Shown piece by piece: positions 51,762 to 59,969 of a stretch of DNA of 64,000 nucleotides; positions within the stretch are counted from its first letter, which is position 1; every line of letters begins with the position of its first letter. The DNA is taken from positions 62,001-126,000 of the forward strand of contig NZ_NEHW01000012.1 of NCBI RefSeq assembly GCF_002112505.1, written 5' to 3'. Below the pieces are notes generated by a model that did not search any database, was not told where the DNA came from, and was given only the letters and a program-made list of their open reading frames with translations. This DNA is from Pseudomonas sp. R28(2017). GTDB lineage: Bacteria > Pseudomonadota > Gammaproteobacteria > Pseudomonadales > Pseudomonadaceae. A program made the translations under genes and the position numbers.

Positions 51762-52556
51762 TCAGCGGCGCCTGGCCAGCTTGTGCGCCATGAACTGGTG
51801 GGCCGGTGAAAACAGCCGGTTGAAGGTCAGCAGCACGGCGCTGACCGTGCCCAGCGCCGACGCCGCAGCGATCAGGAACATGATCACGATCTGGTAGCGC
51901 ACGGCGTCGCCAGGCGCCTGCCCAGCCAGTATCTGGCCGGTCATCATGCCCGGCAGGCTGACGATGCCAACCACCGACATCTGGTTCAAAGTCGGCATCA
52001 TGCCGGCCTTCAGCGCCTGGCTCGCCGCGGCGCGGGCCGCCTCCCAGCGCGTGCCGCCAAGCGACAGGATCATGTCCACCACCGGGCGCTGGGCGCTCAG
52101 TTCACGGGTCATGCGGTCGATGCCCAAGGCAACGGCGGTCAGGGTATTGCCCAGGATCATGCCCAGAATGGGGATGGCGTATTGCGGCTCGTACCAGGGG
52201 CGCACGCGCAGCACCACCAACAGGCCGATGGCGGTGACCAACCAGGCACTCAGCCCCACCGACAGCACGCTGTCGGCCAGCAGGCCGCGATGGCGCTGCT
52301 GGCCCCTGCCTGCCGCAGAATGGCCGGCGATCAGGGTCATGCCCAGCATCAGCGGCAGCACGATGTACCACTGGGCATGCTGGAACACCCAGCCAAGGAT
52401 ATAGCCGATGGCCAGCAGCTGGGCGATGGTGCGCAGCGATGCCCACAGCAACTGGCGCTCCAGGTGCAGTTTCAGCAGCAGCGAAAGCAGGCCGTTGACC
52501 AGGATCAGCGCAGCAGCAATCGCCACGTCGGTGTAGGCAAGGTTGTGGTAGTTCAT
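51762..52556 (-). CDS. fetB: FetB-like ABC transporter permease (UPF0014)
   Basis: A 264-residue membrane protein with about six or seven helices, of the YbbM/FetB family; E. coli FetAB is linked to iron export and oxidative-stress resistance. Conserved segments: RTIAQLLAIGYILGWVF, IPILGMILGNTLTAVALGID and SVVGIVSLPGMMTGQILAG. ATG 52556 overlaps the fetA stop as ATGA. Convergent with paaX. Confidence 0.9.
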   Translation of the reverse strand: MNYHNLAYTDVAIAAALILVNGLLSLLLKLHLERQLLWASLRTIAQLLAIGYILGWVFQHAQWYIVLPLMLGMTLIAGHSAAGRGQQRHRGLLADSVLSVGLSAWLVTAIGLLVVLRVRPWYEPQYAIPILGMILGNTLTAVALGIDRMTRELSAQRPVVDMILSLGGTRWEAARAAASQALKAGMMPTLNQMSVVGIVSLPGMMTGQILAGQAPGDAVRYQIVIMFLIAAASALGTVSAVLLTFNRLFSPAHQFMAHKLARRR

Positions 52557-53248
52557 GTCGACAAGGCGCCTTGGTGCAGGGTCAATGTACGCGTACTGAT
52601 GCGCCGTGCTTGTTCAGGGTCGTGTGTAACCCACAGCAACGCGCGAGCCTTGGGCGATTCGTCAAGCCAGTTCATGACCAGCGCTTCAACGGCAGCCACC
52701 GATTGCGGGTCGAGGGCCGAGGTCGGCTCATCGAGCAACAGCACCTGGGGTGCCAGCAGCAAGGCCCGCACCAGCGCAACCAGCTGCGCCTCGCCGCCGG
52801 ACAGGTCGAAACCGGCCTTGTCGAGAAAACCGCGTGGTTTGCCGGCCAGGTCCAGACAGCGCGCCGCCGTGGCGGCATCGAAGCGGTACTGGCGGTTGTG
52901 CTTGAGCGTGAAGGGCAGGCGCAGGTTGTCCAGGACACTGCCCTCGACCAGCGCGGCACGCTGGGTGAGGTAGCAGGCGCGGGAGCGAAAATGCGGGATC
53001 AGGGGTGGGGTTACCGGTTCGCCAAGCCACAGCACTTCACCTGAGCTGGGTGCATCCAGCAGGGCCAGGGCGCGCAGCAAGACACTCTTGCCCGAACCTG
53101 ACGCACCGGTGAGCGCTATGCGTTCGCCAGCGAGCAGGGACAAGTCGGTTGGTTTCAGCAACGTGGCCTGGCGTTGCAGATCGACGCGGCCCAGTTGCCT
53201 GGCTTCGAGCAAGACAGCTTCGCCGCGAGCGTTCTGCAGGCCTTTCAA
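52553..53248 (-). CDS. fetA: FetA-like ABC transporter ATP-binding protein
   Basis: A 231-residue ATPase with Walker A GASGSGKS, Q-loop YLTQRAALVEGSV, signature LSGGEAQ, Walker B VLLLDEPTSALDP and H-loop WVTHDPEQA. It energises the FetB permease encoded immediately downstream with a 4-bp overlap. Iron export is the assumed role by homology. No Fur or stress operator was recognised upstream. Confidence 0.9.
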   Translation of the reverse strand: MKGLQNARGEAVLLEARQLGRVDLQRQATLLKPTDLSLLAGERIALTGASGSGKSVLLRALALLDAPSSGEVLWLGEPVTPPLIPHFRSRACYLTQRAALVEGSVLDNLRLPFTLKHNRQYRFDAATAARCLDLAGKPRGFLDKAGFDLSGGEAQLVALVRALLLAPQVLLLDEPTSALDPQSVAAVEALVMNWLDESPKARALLWVTHDPEQARRISTRTLTLHQGALST

Positions 53249-53392
53249 TAGAGAGGTTCCTTGGCTTCGAATAGGAAAAACGACATTTTAAACGGCACAG
53301 GCATGAGGTCAGGTTTTTTTGACAGAACTTTCATGTTGAATGGCTTAAACCCACCGTAACGGTATGCGTCTACTTGAGCAGGGTTACCGAGC

Positions 53393-53707
53393 ATGCACAC
53401 TTCGATGTTCGTTCATCATTTAGTGTTCCTGATGTTGTTCATCGCCTCCGTGGTCAGCTGGCTTTACCTCTGGCTGGTGGGGTTTCTGCACCCGTCCGTG
53501 GCGAGCAGCGACTGCCCGGTGCTCAAGCCGGACGCCTTGACCATCCTGGGGCTGCTGTTGACCCTGGGCTGCGCCGTGCTGGAATTCTTCAGCCCGTTCG
53601 AAGGCATCACGCTGTTGCTCGTGCTGCTGGTGATCGGCCTGATCATGCCCTGGGGCGGTGCATTGGGCGGCCGCTATCACGAGCGCTTGCGTACCCGCAA
53701 GTCATAG
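53393..53707 (+). CDS. Small integral membrane protein of unknown function
   Basis: A 104-residue protein with three hydrophobic segments (HHLVFLMLFIASVVSWLYLW; LTILGLLLTLGCAVLEFF; ITLLLVLLVIGLIMPWGGAL). No family was recognised. It is divergent from fetA and convergent with the last gene of the arn operon (18 bp between stops). The start could be ATG 53393 or the second ATG at 53405. Confidence 0.65.
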   Translation: MHTSMFVHHLVFLMLFIASVVSWLYLWLVGFLHPSVASSDCPVLKPDALTILGLLLTLGCAVLEFFSPFEGITLLLVLLVIGLIMPWGGALGGRYHERLRTRKS

Positions 53708-53725
53708 GCAAACCCCCGCTGATCG

Positions 53726-55318
53726 TCAGTGCCCAAGGAACACCAGCACATAGTCGTTGTTGTCGAAGCGCCCGCGCAGGCGTGGCTGTAGCGTTTGCAG
53801 CGGTGTCCCTTGCAAGGCCTGGAAATCGTGCTCATCCATCATCAGCCAGGCAGGCCCCTGCATGGCCTGAAGTTGCGCGGGTGTTTCAGTGAACAGTGGT
53901 TGCAGGTCCTGGTCGAGGTTGACCATGAACTTGATGGCCTTGGCGTCCTGGCCCAGCCGGTGCAGCACCAGCGGGGCCGGTTGCTGCGAAACCTGTGCGA
54001 GCACGGCCTGGGTGAAGCTGCGGGTGTCATACAGGCGACGCTCCACCGGTTCGAACACCGCGACATACACCAGCCACAATGCCAGCACCGCGCAACCGGC
54101 CGTGACCTCGGCACGCCAGCGCGGCTGCACCAGGCGCGACAACGCCCACAGCTGCAAGGCCGCCAGCACCACCATCAGTACCGTGATGCTGCCGATGTCC
54201 TCGGGGAAGCGGCGCTGAGCCACCAGCAAGGCGACCATCATCAGCCCCGGCGTCAGCAGCCAAAGGCCCTGGATTGCCCCCCGCAACACGGCGAACAACC
54301 GCCCCTGAGTCACCTGGAACGGGTACGCGGCGATGATCGCCACCATCGGCAGCATCGGCAGCAGGTAGCGGGCCTTCTTGGCCAGCGGGATCGACAGGCC
54401 GACCATGACCAACAGTGCGCCCGCTGCACAGTAACCGACCAGTCGCAGCGCCGGCCCCTGCAGATGCGCACGGCCCAGCCAGGCGGCCAGCAGTGCCAGG
54501 ATTGCCAGTGGGTAGGCCAGCGCGTAGTTGCCCAGCGCGCTGGTGAAGTAGTACAGCGCGCTGCTGGCGCCCTCGCTGCCGTCCATGCGCCCGATGAACT
54601 GCATGCGAATCACGTCATCCAGAAGCGCCTGGCCACCGCTGGCCTTCGCCATCCACAGCAACAGGCCGACACTGGCAACCAGCAGCAGGCTGGCCAGCGC
54701 CGCAAACAGCAACAACCGTCGCCATTGGCCGGTGAGCAGGTAGTAGCTGCACAGGATGCCGGTCGGCACCACCAGGCCAATCGGCCCGCGAATGCCGAAA
54801 CCCAGCAGCAACAGGCCGAACACCAGCGGCCAGCGGCGCCCGGCGCCATGCTGGTCGTGGGCATAGCCCAGATAGAACACGCTGAAGGCGACGGCCGCCA
54901 GCATGAGGTCTTGCGACACCGCCCGGACTTCGCTGACGAAGGTGACGGTCAGCAGCAGCATGGCAATGCTGCTCCAGGCCCACCGCAGCGAAAACGTCGC
55001 CAGCAGCCGGTACATCAGGGTGATGATGAGCGCGCCGGCGATGGCGCTGGGCAGCCAGGCCGCCAGGCTGTTGACCGCGCCGAACGGCAGCGACAGCAGC
55101 CAGATGAACAGCGTCGAGAGCGAGGTGTAGTCGGCGTAGGGGTGCCCGTAGGTAGTCGGGAATACGCTTGGCCCATGGCGCAGCATTTCCTGGGCGAACA
55201 GCACGAAGCGCGAGTCGAAGCCGATCGGCGCCTGCCCGTACACCCCGGCGCAGAACAGCAGCAGCGCCAGCAGCCCTGCAAGCAGTGACTGCCGGCGCAC
55301 AGTGACTGACAGTGTCAT
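53726..55318 (-). CDS. ArnT-like glycosyltransferase (GT39/83 type), extra arn-operon gene
   Basis: A 530-residue polytopic glycosyltransferase with about 12 helices. The first periplasmic loop (YGQAPIGFDSRFVLFAQEML, then TTYGHPYADYTS) is the region that holds acceptor-binding acids in ArnT/PMT enzymes. It is clearly related to, but distinct from, arnT in the same operon and keeps a shorter C-terminal soluble part. ATG 55318 overlaps the ugd stop as ATGA. It may move another undecaprenyl-linked sugar, or modify a different lipid A or core position. Function unproven. Confidence 0.75.
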   Translation of the reverse strand: MTLSVTVRRQSLLAGLLALLLFCAGVYGQAPIGFDSRFVLFAQEMLRHGPSVFPTTYGHPYADYTSLSTLFIWLLSLPFGAVNSLAAWLPSAIAGALIITLMYRLLATFSLRWAWSSIAMLLLTVTFVSEVRAVSQDLMLAAVAFSVFYLGYAHDQHGAGRRWPLVFGLLLLGFGIRGPIGLVVPTGILCSYYLLTGQWRRLLLFAALASLLLVASVGLLLWMAKASGGQALLDDVIRMQFIGRMDGSEGASSALYYFTSALGNYALAYPLAILALLAAWLGRAHLQGPALRLVGYCAAGALLVMVGLSIPLAKKARYLLPMLPMVAIIAAYPFQVTQGRLFAVLRGAIQGLWLLTPGLMMVALLVAQRRFPEDIGSITVLMVVLAALQLWALSRLVQPRWRAEVTAGCAVLALWLVYVAVFEPVERRLYDTRSFTQAVLAQVSQQPAPLVLHRLGQDAKAIKFMVNLDQDLQPLFTETPAQLQAMQGPAWLMMDEHDFQALQGTPLQTLQPRLRGRFDNNDYVLVFLGH

Positions 55319-56691
55319 CACGCCGCTTTGGAACCCTGGCGAGGCAGTTGCGGGGCAACCGGCAACTGGCAGGAATCGCCGCGGCCGATCGGGAAGTACT
55401 TGAAGCCTCTGCGCGACAGGCGCTCGGCGTCGTACAGGTTGCGCCCGTCGAAGATCACCGCTGCCTTCAGGCGTTGCTGGATCAGGTCGAAATCCGGCGC
55501 CTTGAACTGCTGCCATTCGGTGCAGATGATCAGCGCGTCGGCGCCGGACAGCACCGACTCCGGCGTCCCCATCAGCATCAGCTTGTCTTCATCCGGGTAC
55601 AGGTGCTGGGTTTCCTGCATGGCTTCAGGGTCGAAGGCACGCACGTGGGCGCCGGCAGCGAACAGCGCCTCGAGCAGCACGCGGCTGGGGGCGTCGCGCA
55701 TGTCGTCGGTGTTGGGCTTGAACGCCAGGCCCCACACGGCAAAGGTCTTGCCGGCAAGGTTGCCGTTGTAGAACGCATTGATGCGCTCGAACAGCTTGTG
55801 CTTCTGGCGCTCGTTGATCGCCTCGACGGCCTGCAGCAGGTCGCTGGAGCAATGCACCTGCTCGGCACTGTGGATCAGCGCGCGCATGTCCTTGGGGAAG
55901 CATGAGCCGCCATAGCCGCAGCCAGGGTAGATGAAGTGGTAGCCAATGCGGGTGTCGGCACCGATGCCTTGGCGCACCGATTCGATATCGGCCCCCAGGT
56001 GTTCGGCCAGCTCGGCGATCTGGTTGATGAAACTGATCTTGGTGGCCAGCATGCAGTTGGCGGCGTACTTGGTCAGTTCGGCGCTGCGCAGGTCCATGAA
56101 CATGATGCGGTCATGGTTGCGGTTGAACGGTGAATAGAGGTCGCGCATGACGTCGCGCACGTCTTCACCTTCGCAACCGATGACGATGCGGTCCGGCCGG
56201 CGGCAATCGGCGACGGCCGAGCCTTCCTTGAGGAACTCCGGGTTGGAGACGATATCGACACGCAGTTCGCGGCCATCGAGGGCGGCGTTGATGTGGGCGC
56301 GCAGGGTGTCCCCGGTGCCAACCGGGACGGTGGACTTTTCGACCAGGATCAGCGGTTGCTGGCGGTGACGGGCGACCGCGTCACCAACCGACAGCACATA
56401 CCTGAGGTCGGCCGAGCCATCAGCGCAGGAGGGCGTGCCGACGGCAATGAAGGCGACGCGAGCATGCTCGACGGCGAACTGTTCATCCGTGGTGAATTGC
56501 AGCCGACCGCCGTCCAGGCCATCGCGCACCAGGCTCGAAAGCCCCGGCTCGAAGATGCTGACATGGCCTTGGCGCAACGACTCGACCTTCTTTTCATCGA
56601 TATCCATGCACACCACATCATGGCCGACCTCGGCCAGCACTGCGGCTTGCACCAGGCCGACGTACCCGCTACCAAACACAGTAATTTTCAT
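55318..56691 (-). CDS. ugd: UDP-glucose 6-dehydrogenase
   Basis: Makes UDP-glucuronate, the precursor of UDP-L-Ara4N. 457 residues; NAD-binding FGSGYVGLVQAAVLAEVGHD, and catalytic Cys in GCGYGGSCFPKDM with LTKYAANCMLATKIS. Having ugd as the eighth arn gene matches the P. aeruginosa order. Its start overlaps no upstream gene: arnF ends 3 bp inside its 5' end region (ATGA with arnF start of transcription order). Confidence 0.95.
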   Translation of the reverse strand: MKITVFGSGYVGLVQAAVLAEVGHDVVCMDIDEKKVESLRQGHVSIFEPGLSSLVRDGLDGGRLQFTTDEQFAVEHARVAFIAVGTPSCADGSADLRYVLSVGDAVARHRQQPLILVEKSTVPVGTGDTLRAHINAALDGRELRVDIVSNPEFLKEGSAVADCRRPDRIVIGCEGEDVRDVMRDLYSPFNRNHDRIMFMDLRSAELTKYAANCMLATKISFINQIAELAEHLGADIESVRQGIGADTRIGYHFIYPGCGYGGSCFPKDMRALIHSAEQVHCSSDLLQAVEAINERQKHKLFERINAFYNGNLAGKTFAVWGLAFKPNTDDMRDAPSRVLLEALFAAGAHVRAFDPEAMQETQHLYPDEDKLMLMGTPESVLSGADALIICTEWQQFKAPDFDLIQQRLKAAVIFDGRNLYDAERLSRRGFKYFPIGRGDSCQLPVAPQLPRQGSKAA

Positions 56692-57101
56692 GGAGCACTC
56701 CTTAATGCAGGCGAACGGGCCGGACGCGTATTGATCGTGATGACGCCGAGCATGACCAGTGCCACGCCCAGTGTTTTGCTCAAGCTGAAGGATTCGTCGA
56801 ACAGCGGCAGGCTGGCCGCCAGCAGGTAGACCAGGGCGTAGCTCAGGCTCAGCAGCGAGTAGGCCCGGCCCAGCGGCAGGTCACGCAGGGCCAGCAGCCA
56901 GCAGAGCATCGACAGGCCATAGGCGGCGATCGCCGCCAGCACCACGGCCACCGCGAGGGTATCGATGCCTTGACCGCTCAACGTCGACAGCCATTGGCCG
57001 GGCGGCGGCAGACGGGTCATGCTCCAGCGCATGGCCAGCTGGGCGGCGCTGGCCAGCAGCACGCTACCGAGCGCGAAGGTAATGCCCAGGCGCTGGTTCA
57101 T
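56688..57101 (-). CDS. arnF: ArnF, Ara4N-undecaprenyl phosphate flippase subunit
   Basis: A 137-residue small-multidrug-resistance-like membrane protein with four helices (LGITFALGSVLLASAAQLAM; VAVVLAAIAAYGLSMLCWLL; AYSLLSLSYALVYLLAA; KTLGVALVMLGVITINT). With ArnE it flips the undecaprenyl-phosphate-linked sugar to the periplasm. It lies between arnE and ugd with 4-bp overlaps on both sides. Confidence 0.92.
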   Translation of the reverse strand: MNQRLGITFALGSVLLASAAQLAMRWSMTRLPPPGQWLSTLSGQGIDTLAVAVVLAAIAAYGLSMLCWLLALRDLPLGRAYSLLSLSYALVYLLAASLPLFDESFSLSKTLGVALVMLGVITINTRPARSPALRSAP

Positions 57102-57442
57102 GATTGCTGCCCCAGCAGGGCGACACCGGCGATGATCAGGGCTACGCCCAGCCAGTGGCGGCGATCGACCGGTTCATGGAAGCCGAAGCGGGCGATCAGG
57201 GTGATCACCACGAAGTTCAGGCTGAGCATCGGATAGGCGATACCCACCTCCATGCGCTGCAGTACCAGCAGCCAGACCAGCAAACCGCTGCCGAGGGCGA
57301 GCAGGGCCAGCCACAGCCAGGGCGAGCGCAACTTGCCGGCCCACGGCCCCGTTTGCCCGCGCCAGCTTTCCACGGCGAACTTCTGCGCCACCTGCCCCAG
57401 GCAGGTCAGCAGGCAGGCCGTCAACAGCAGCAGCCCGCTCAT
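57098..57442 (-). CDS. arnE: ArnE, Ara4N-undecaprenyl phosphate flippase subunit
   Basis: A 114-residue SMR-like membrane protein with four helices and the conserved MEVGIAYPMLSLNFVVITL and HEPVDRRHWLGVALIIAGV stretches. It is the partner of ArnF. ATGA overlaps join it to arnT upstream and arnF downstream. Confidence 0.92.
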   Translation of the reverse strand: MSGLLLLTACLLTCLGQVAQKFAVESWRGQTGPWAGKLRSPWLWLALLALGSGLLVWLLVLQRMEVGIAYPMLSLNFVVITLIARFGFHEPVDRRHWLGVALIIAGVALLGQQS

Positions 57443-59088
57443 GGCGCAACCCTGGGCAGGATGAGGATCACCATCTTGCCTTGTTCGTAGCGGGTGCCAT
57501 CGTCGGGCAGCAGGCCGAGTTCACGTTGCTCATCCGCCCCCTTGACCCGCATGACCACGGCGACCGTGCCACGTTGGCGAGCGTTGTCGACCCATTGGCG
57601 GACGTTCTTGTCGTTCAACCGGCGTCCCTGGCCTTCCGGGGTCGCCAGCCCGTACTTCAGCTCACCGACCGTGTTATAGAACGCCACGTTCGGCTGTTTC
57701 AGGCGCCAGGCCAGTGCCGATGCTGCACCGAGGTCGTTGCTCAGCAGGTGGGTGGCACCGGACAGCTCGTCAAGGTGCTGCAGGATGAACTGGTCCGGCA
57801 TCTTGTTGCCCTCCACCGACTTGGGCAGTGCCGCCGGCAGCAGGGCCATCAGCACCAGGCTGCCCAGTACCGGCGCCGCCCAGCAGCGCAGCGGCGACAG
57901 GGCCTGGGCCAGGCTGGCGACCGTCCACCCCGTCAGTGCCACGCATATCAGCAGCAAGCCGGTCAGTTCGTGGTCGTACACGGGCTTTTTCAGTTGCAGC
58001 CAAGCCAGGGCGATCAAGGCGCCCACGCCCAGCGCCACGTTGATCCAGCCGTTGATGCCCAGCGCTCGGCCGTGATTCAGGCGTAGCCGTTCTTCCACTG
58101 CGTGGCCGATCAGCAGGGCCAATGGCAGCAGGCACGGGAAGATGTAGGTTGGCAACTTGCCCTTGCTCAGGCTGAAGAACAGCAACGGCATCAGCAGCCA
58201 CAGCAGCAGGAACACGACCTTGGCATCGCTACGGCGTTGCCAGGCCAGTTTCAGGGCCGGCGGCAGTAGGGCGATCCAGGGCAGGCTGTAAGCCACCAGC
58301 AGCGGCAGGTAGTACCAGAAGGGCGCGCTGTGCTGGGCATCGTCACCGGCAAACCGGCGGATGTGCTCATGCCAGAAGAAGAACCGCCAGTAGTCCGGTT
58401 CCTGAACATGCACCGCCAGCACCCAGGGCAGGCTGACGACGATCGCCACCACCACGGCCACTGGCCCGTACACCAGCAGTTCGCGCCAACGTTTCTGCCA
58501 GAGCATCCACGGCAGCGCGACCAGCACCGGCAGCAGCCAGGCAAGGAAGCCCTTGGTCATGAAGCCCATGGCACAGGCCAGCCCCAGTACCGCCCAGGCT
58601 GCAAGACGCTGGCCCTTGCTGCGGCTGTCCACTGCGAACCACAGGGCCACCAGGCTGAGGTTGACCCACAGGGTGAACTGTGGATCGAGGTTGGCATAGA
58701 CGGCCTGGCCCACCATGACGCAGAAGCTCATGTAGATCAGGGTGCAGACCAAGCTCTTGCGCGGGTCGTTCCACAGGCGGCGTGCCACCAGGTAGCAGAG
58801 GATCAGGCTCAGGCCGACGCTCATTGCCGAGGCAAAGCGCACACCGAACAGGTTCTGGCCAAACAGACCCTGGCTGAGGGCGATCATCCAGTAGCCGGCG
58901 GCGGGTTTTTCGAAATAGCGCAGCCCCATGAAGTGGGGCGATACCCAGTTACCGGTCAGCAGCATCTCTTGGCTGACCTGGGCGTAGCGGGTTTCGTCGG
59001 GGATCCACAGGCCATGGCCACCCAGTGGCATCAGGAAGGCCAGCACGAACAGGCCTAGCAGCAGCGGTAGCGTCCAGCGTCTGCTCAT
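57439..59088 (-). CDS. arnT: ArnT, lipid A 4-amino-4-deoxy-L-arabinose transferase
   Basis: A 549-residue inner-membrane transferase with about 12 helices that adds Ara4N to lipid A phosphates on the periplasmic side, lowering the negative charge and giving polymyxin tolerance. The first loop has GGHGLWIPDETRYAQVSQEM with the essential Asp/Glu pair, followed by the GLRYFEKPAAGYWM region. The C-terminal soluble domain is complete. 4-bp overlap with arnD. Confidence 0.94.
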   Translation of the reverse strand: MSRRWTLPLLLGLFVLAFLMPLGGHGLWIPDETRYAQVSQEMLLTGNWVSPHFMGLRYFEKPAAGYWMIALSQGLFGQNLFGVRFASAMSVGLSLILCYLVARRLWNDPRKSLVCTLIYMSFCVMVGQAVYANLDPQFTLWVNLSLVALWFAVDSRSKGQRLAAWAVLGLACAMGFMTKGFLAWLLPVLVALPWMLWQKRWRELLVYGPVAVVVAIVVSLPWVLAVHVQEPDYWRFFFWHEHIRRFAGDDAQHSAPFWYYLPLLVAYSLPWIALLPPALKLAWQRRSDAKVVFLLLWLLMPLLFFSLSKGKLPTYIFPCLLPLALLIGHAVEERLRLNHGRALGINGWINVALGVGALIALAWLQLKKPVYDHELTGLLLICVALTGWTVASLAQALSPLRCWAAPVLGSLVLMALLPAALPKSVEGNKMPDQFILQHLDELSGATHLLSNDLGAASALAWRLKQPNVAFYNTVGELKYGLATPEGQGRRLNDKNVRQWVDNARQRGTVAVVMRVKGADEQRELGLLPDDGTRYEQGKMVILILPRVAP

Positions 59089-59969
59089 GAGCCTTGCACT
59101 CCCAGCCAGCCCTCACGGCCTTGCAGGGTGCCGCGCTGCACACTGGCAACGGGCAAGGTGTCGAGCGAGGCGGGGAGCAGCTCACCCAACGGTTTGAACG
59201 CAATCTCGCGCTGGCGTGCATCGGCCAGCAATTGGCGGAAGTCCTGGGCCATCAGAATCCCTTCTACCTCTGCATGGATGGTGTAGACGTTAAGTGCCTG
59301 CGGGCGAAATTGCCCCAGGATGAATTCGTTGAAGTGCGCGGCAGCCACCTGCGGGCCCACGACCTCGTCGAAGGTCGGCAGGTCCACTGGTATCTGCGGC
59401 GCCCCGAGCGAGCCGTCGGCCAGCCTGGGGCGGAACAGATGGGTACCTCGGCAATCACTGTTGTAGCGAAAACCAAACGCCTGCTTGGCCTCGATCACCC
59501 GCGCGTCCGCACGCCAGCCGGCGACGGCCGAACACTCGACCGGTGCGCCGAGGATGTCACTGAGGGTGTCGACGCCCTGACGGATCTGCTCGGTCAGCTG
59601 CGCCATGCTCCAGTGCCCGGCATTGGCCTGCCAGCCGTGGTGGTCCCAGGCGTGCAGGCCGACCTCGTGGCCGGCGGCCCGGGCCTGACGCATCAGGTGC
59701 CCGAGGTCGCGGCCAATCGGCTTGCCGGGCCAGGCGGTGCCGGCCAGCAGAATGTCCCAGCCGTACAGCCCGGCGGCATTGGAGCGCAGCATCTTCCACA
59801 GGAATTGCGGGCGGATCAGGCGCCACAGGTGGCGCCCCATGTTGTCCGGCCCGACACTGAAGAAGAAGGTCGCCTTGACCTGCGCCTCGTCGAGCAGCTC
59901 CAGCAGGCGCGGCACACCTTCACGGGTGCCGCGGTAGGTATCGACATCGATGCGCAACCCTGCCTGCAT
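59085..59969 (-). CDS. arnD: ArnD, 4-deoxy-4-formamido-L-arabinose-phosphoundecaprenol deformylase
   Basis: A 294-residue polysaccharide-deacetylase-like enzyme that removes the formyl group from the undecaprenyl-linked sugar. The metal/catalytic start GLRIDVDTYRGTREGVP, GLHAWDHHGWQ and CSAVAGWRAD motifs are visible. Start shares one base with the arnA stop; 4-bp overlap with arnT. Confidence 0.94.
   Translation of the reverse strand: MQAGLRIDVDTYRGTREGVPRLLELLDEAQVKATFFFSVGPDNMGRHLWRLIRPQFLWKMLRSNAAGLYGWDILLAGTAWPGKPIGRDLGHLMRQARAAGHEVGLHAWDHHGWQANAGHWSMAQLTEQIRQGVDTLSDILGAPVECSAVAGWRADARVIEAKQAFGFRYNSDCRGTHLFRPRLADGSLGAPQIPVDLPTFDEVVGPQVAAAHFNEFILGQFRPQALNVYTIHAEVEGILMAQDFRQLLADARQREIAFKPLGELLPASLDTLPVASVQRGTLQGREGWLGVQGS

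Noticed and set aside
53322..53350. AlgU-type promoter before the 53393 membrane protein gene
   Set aside because: GAACTT is present but no TCTGA-like -10 follows at 16-17 bp.
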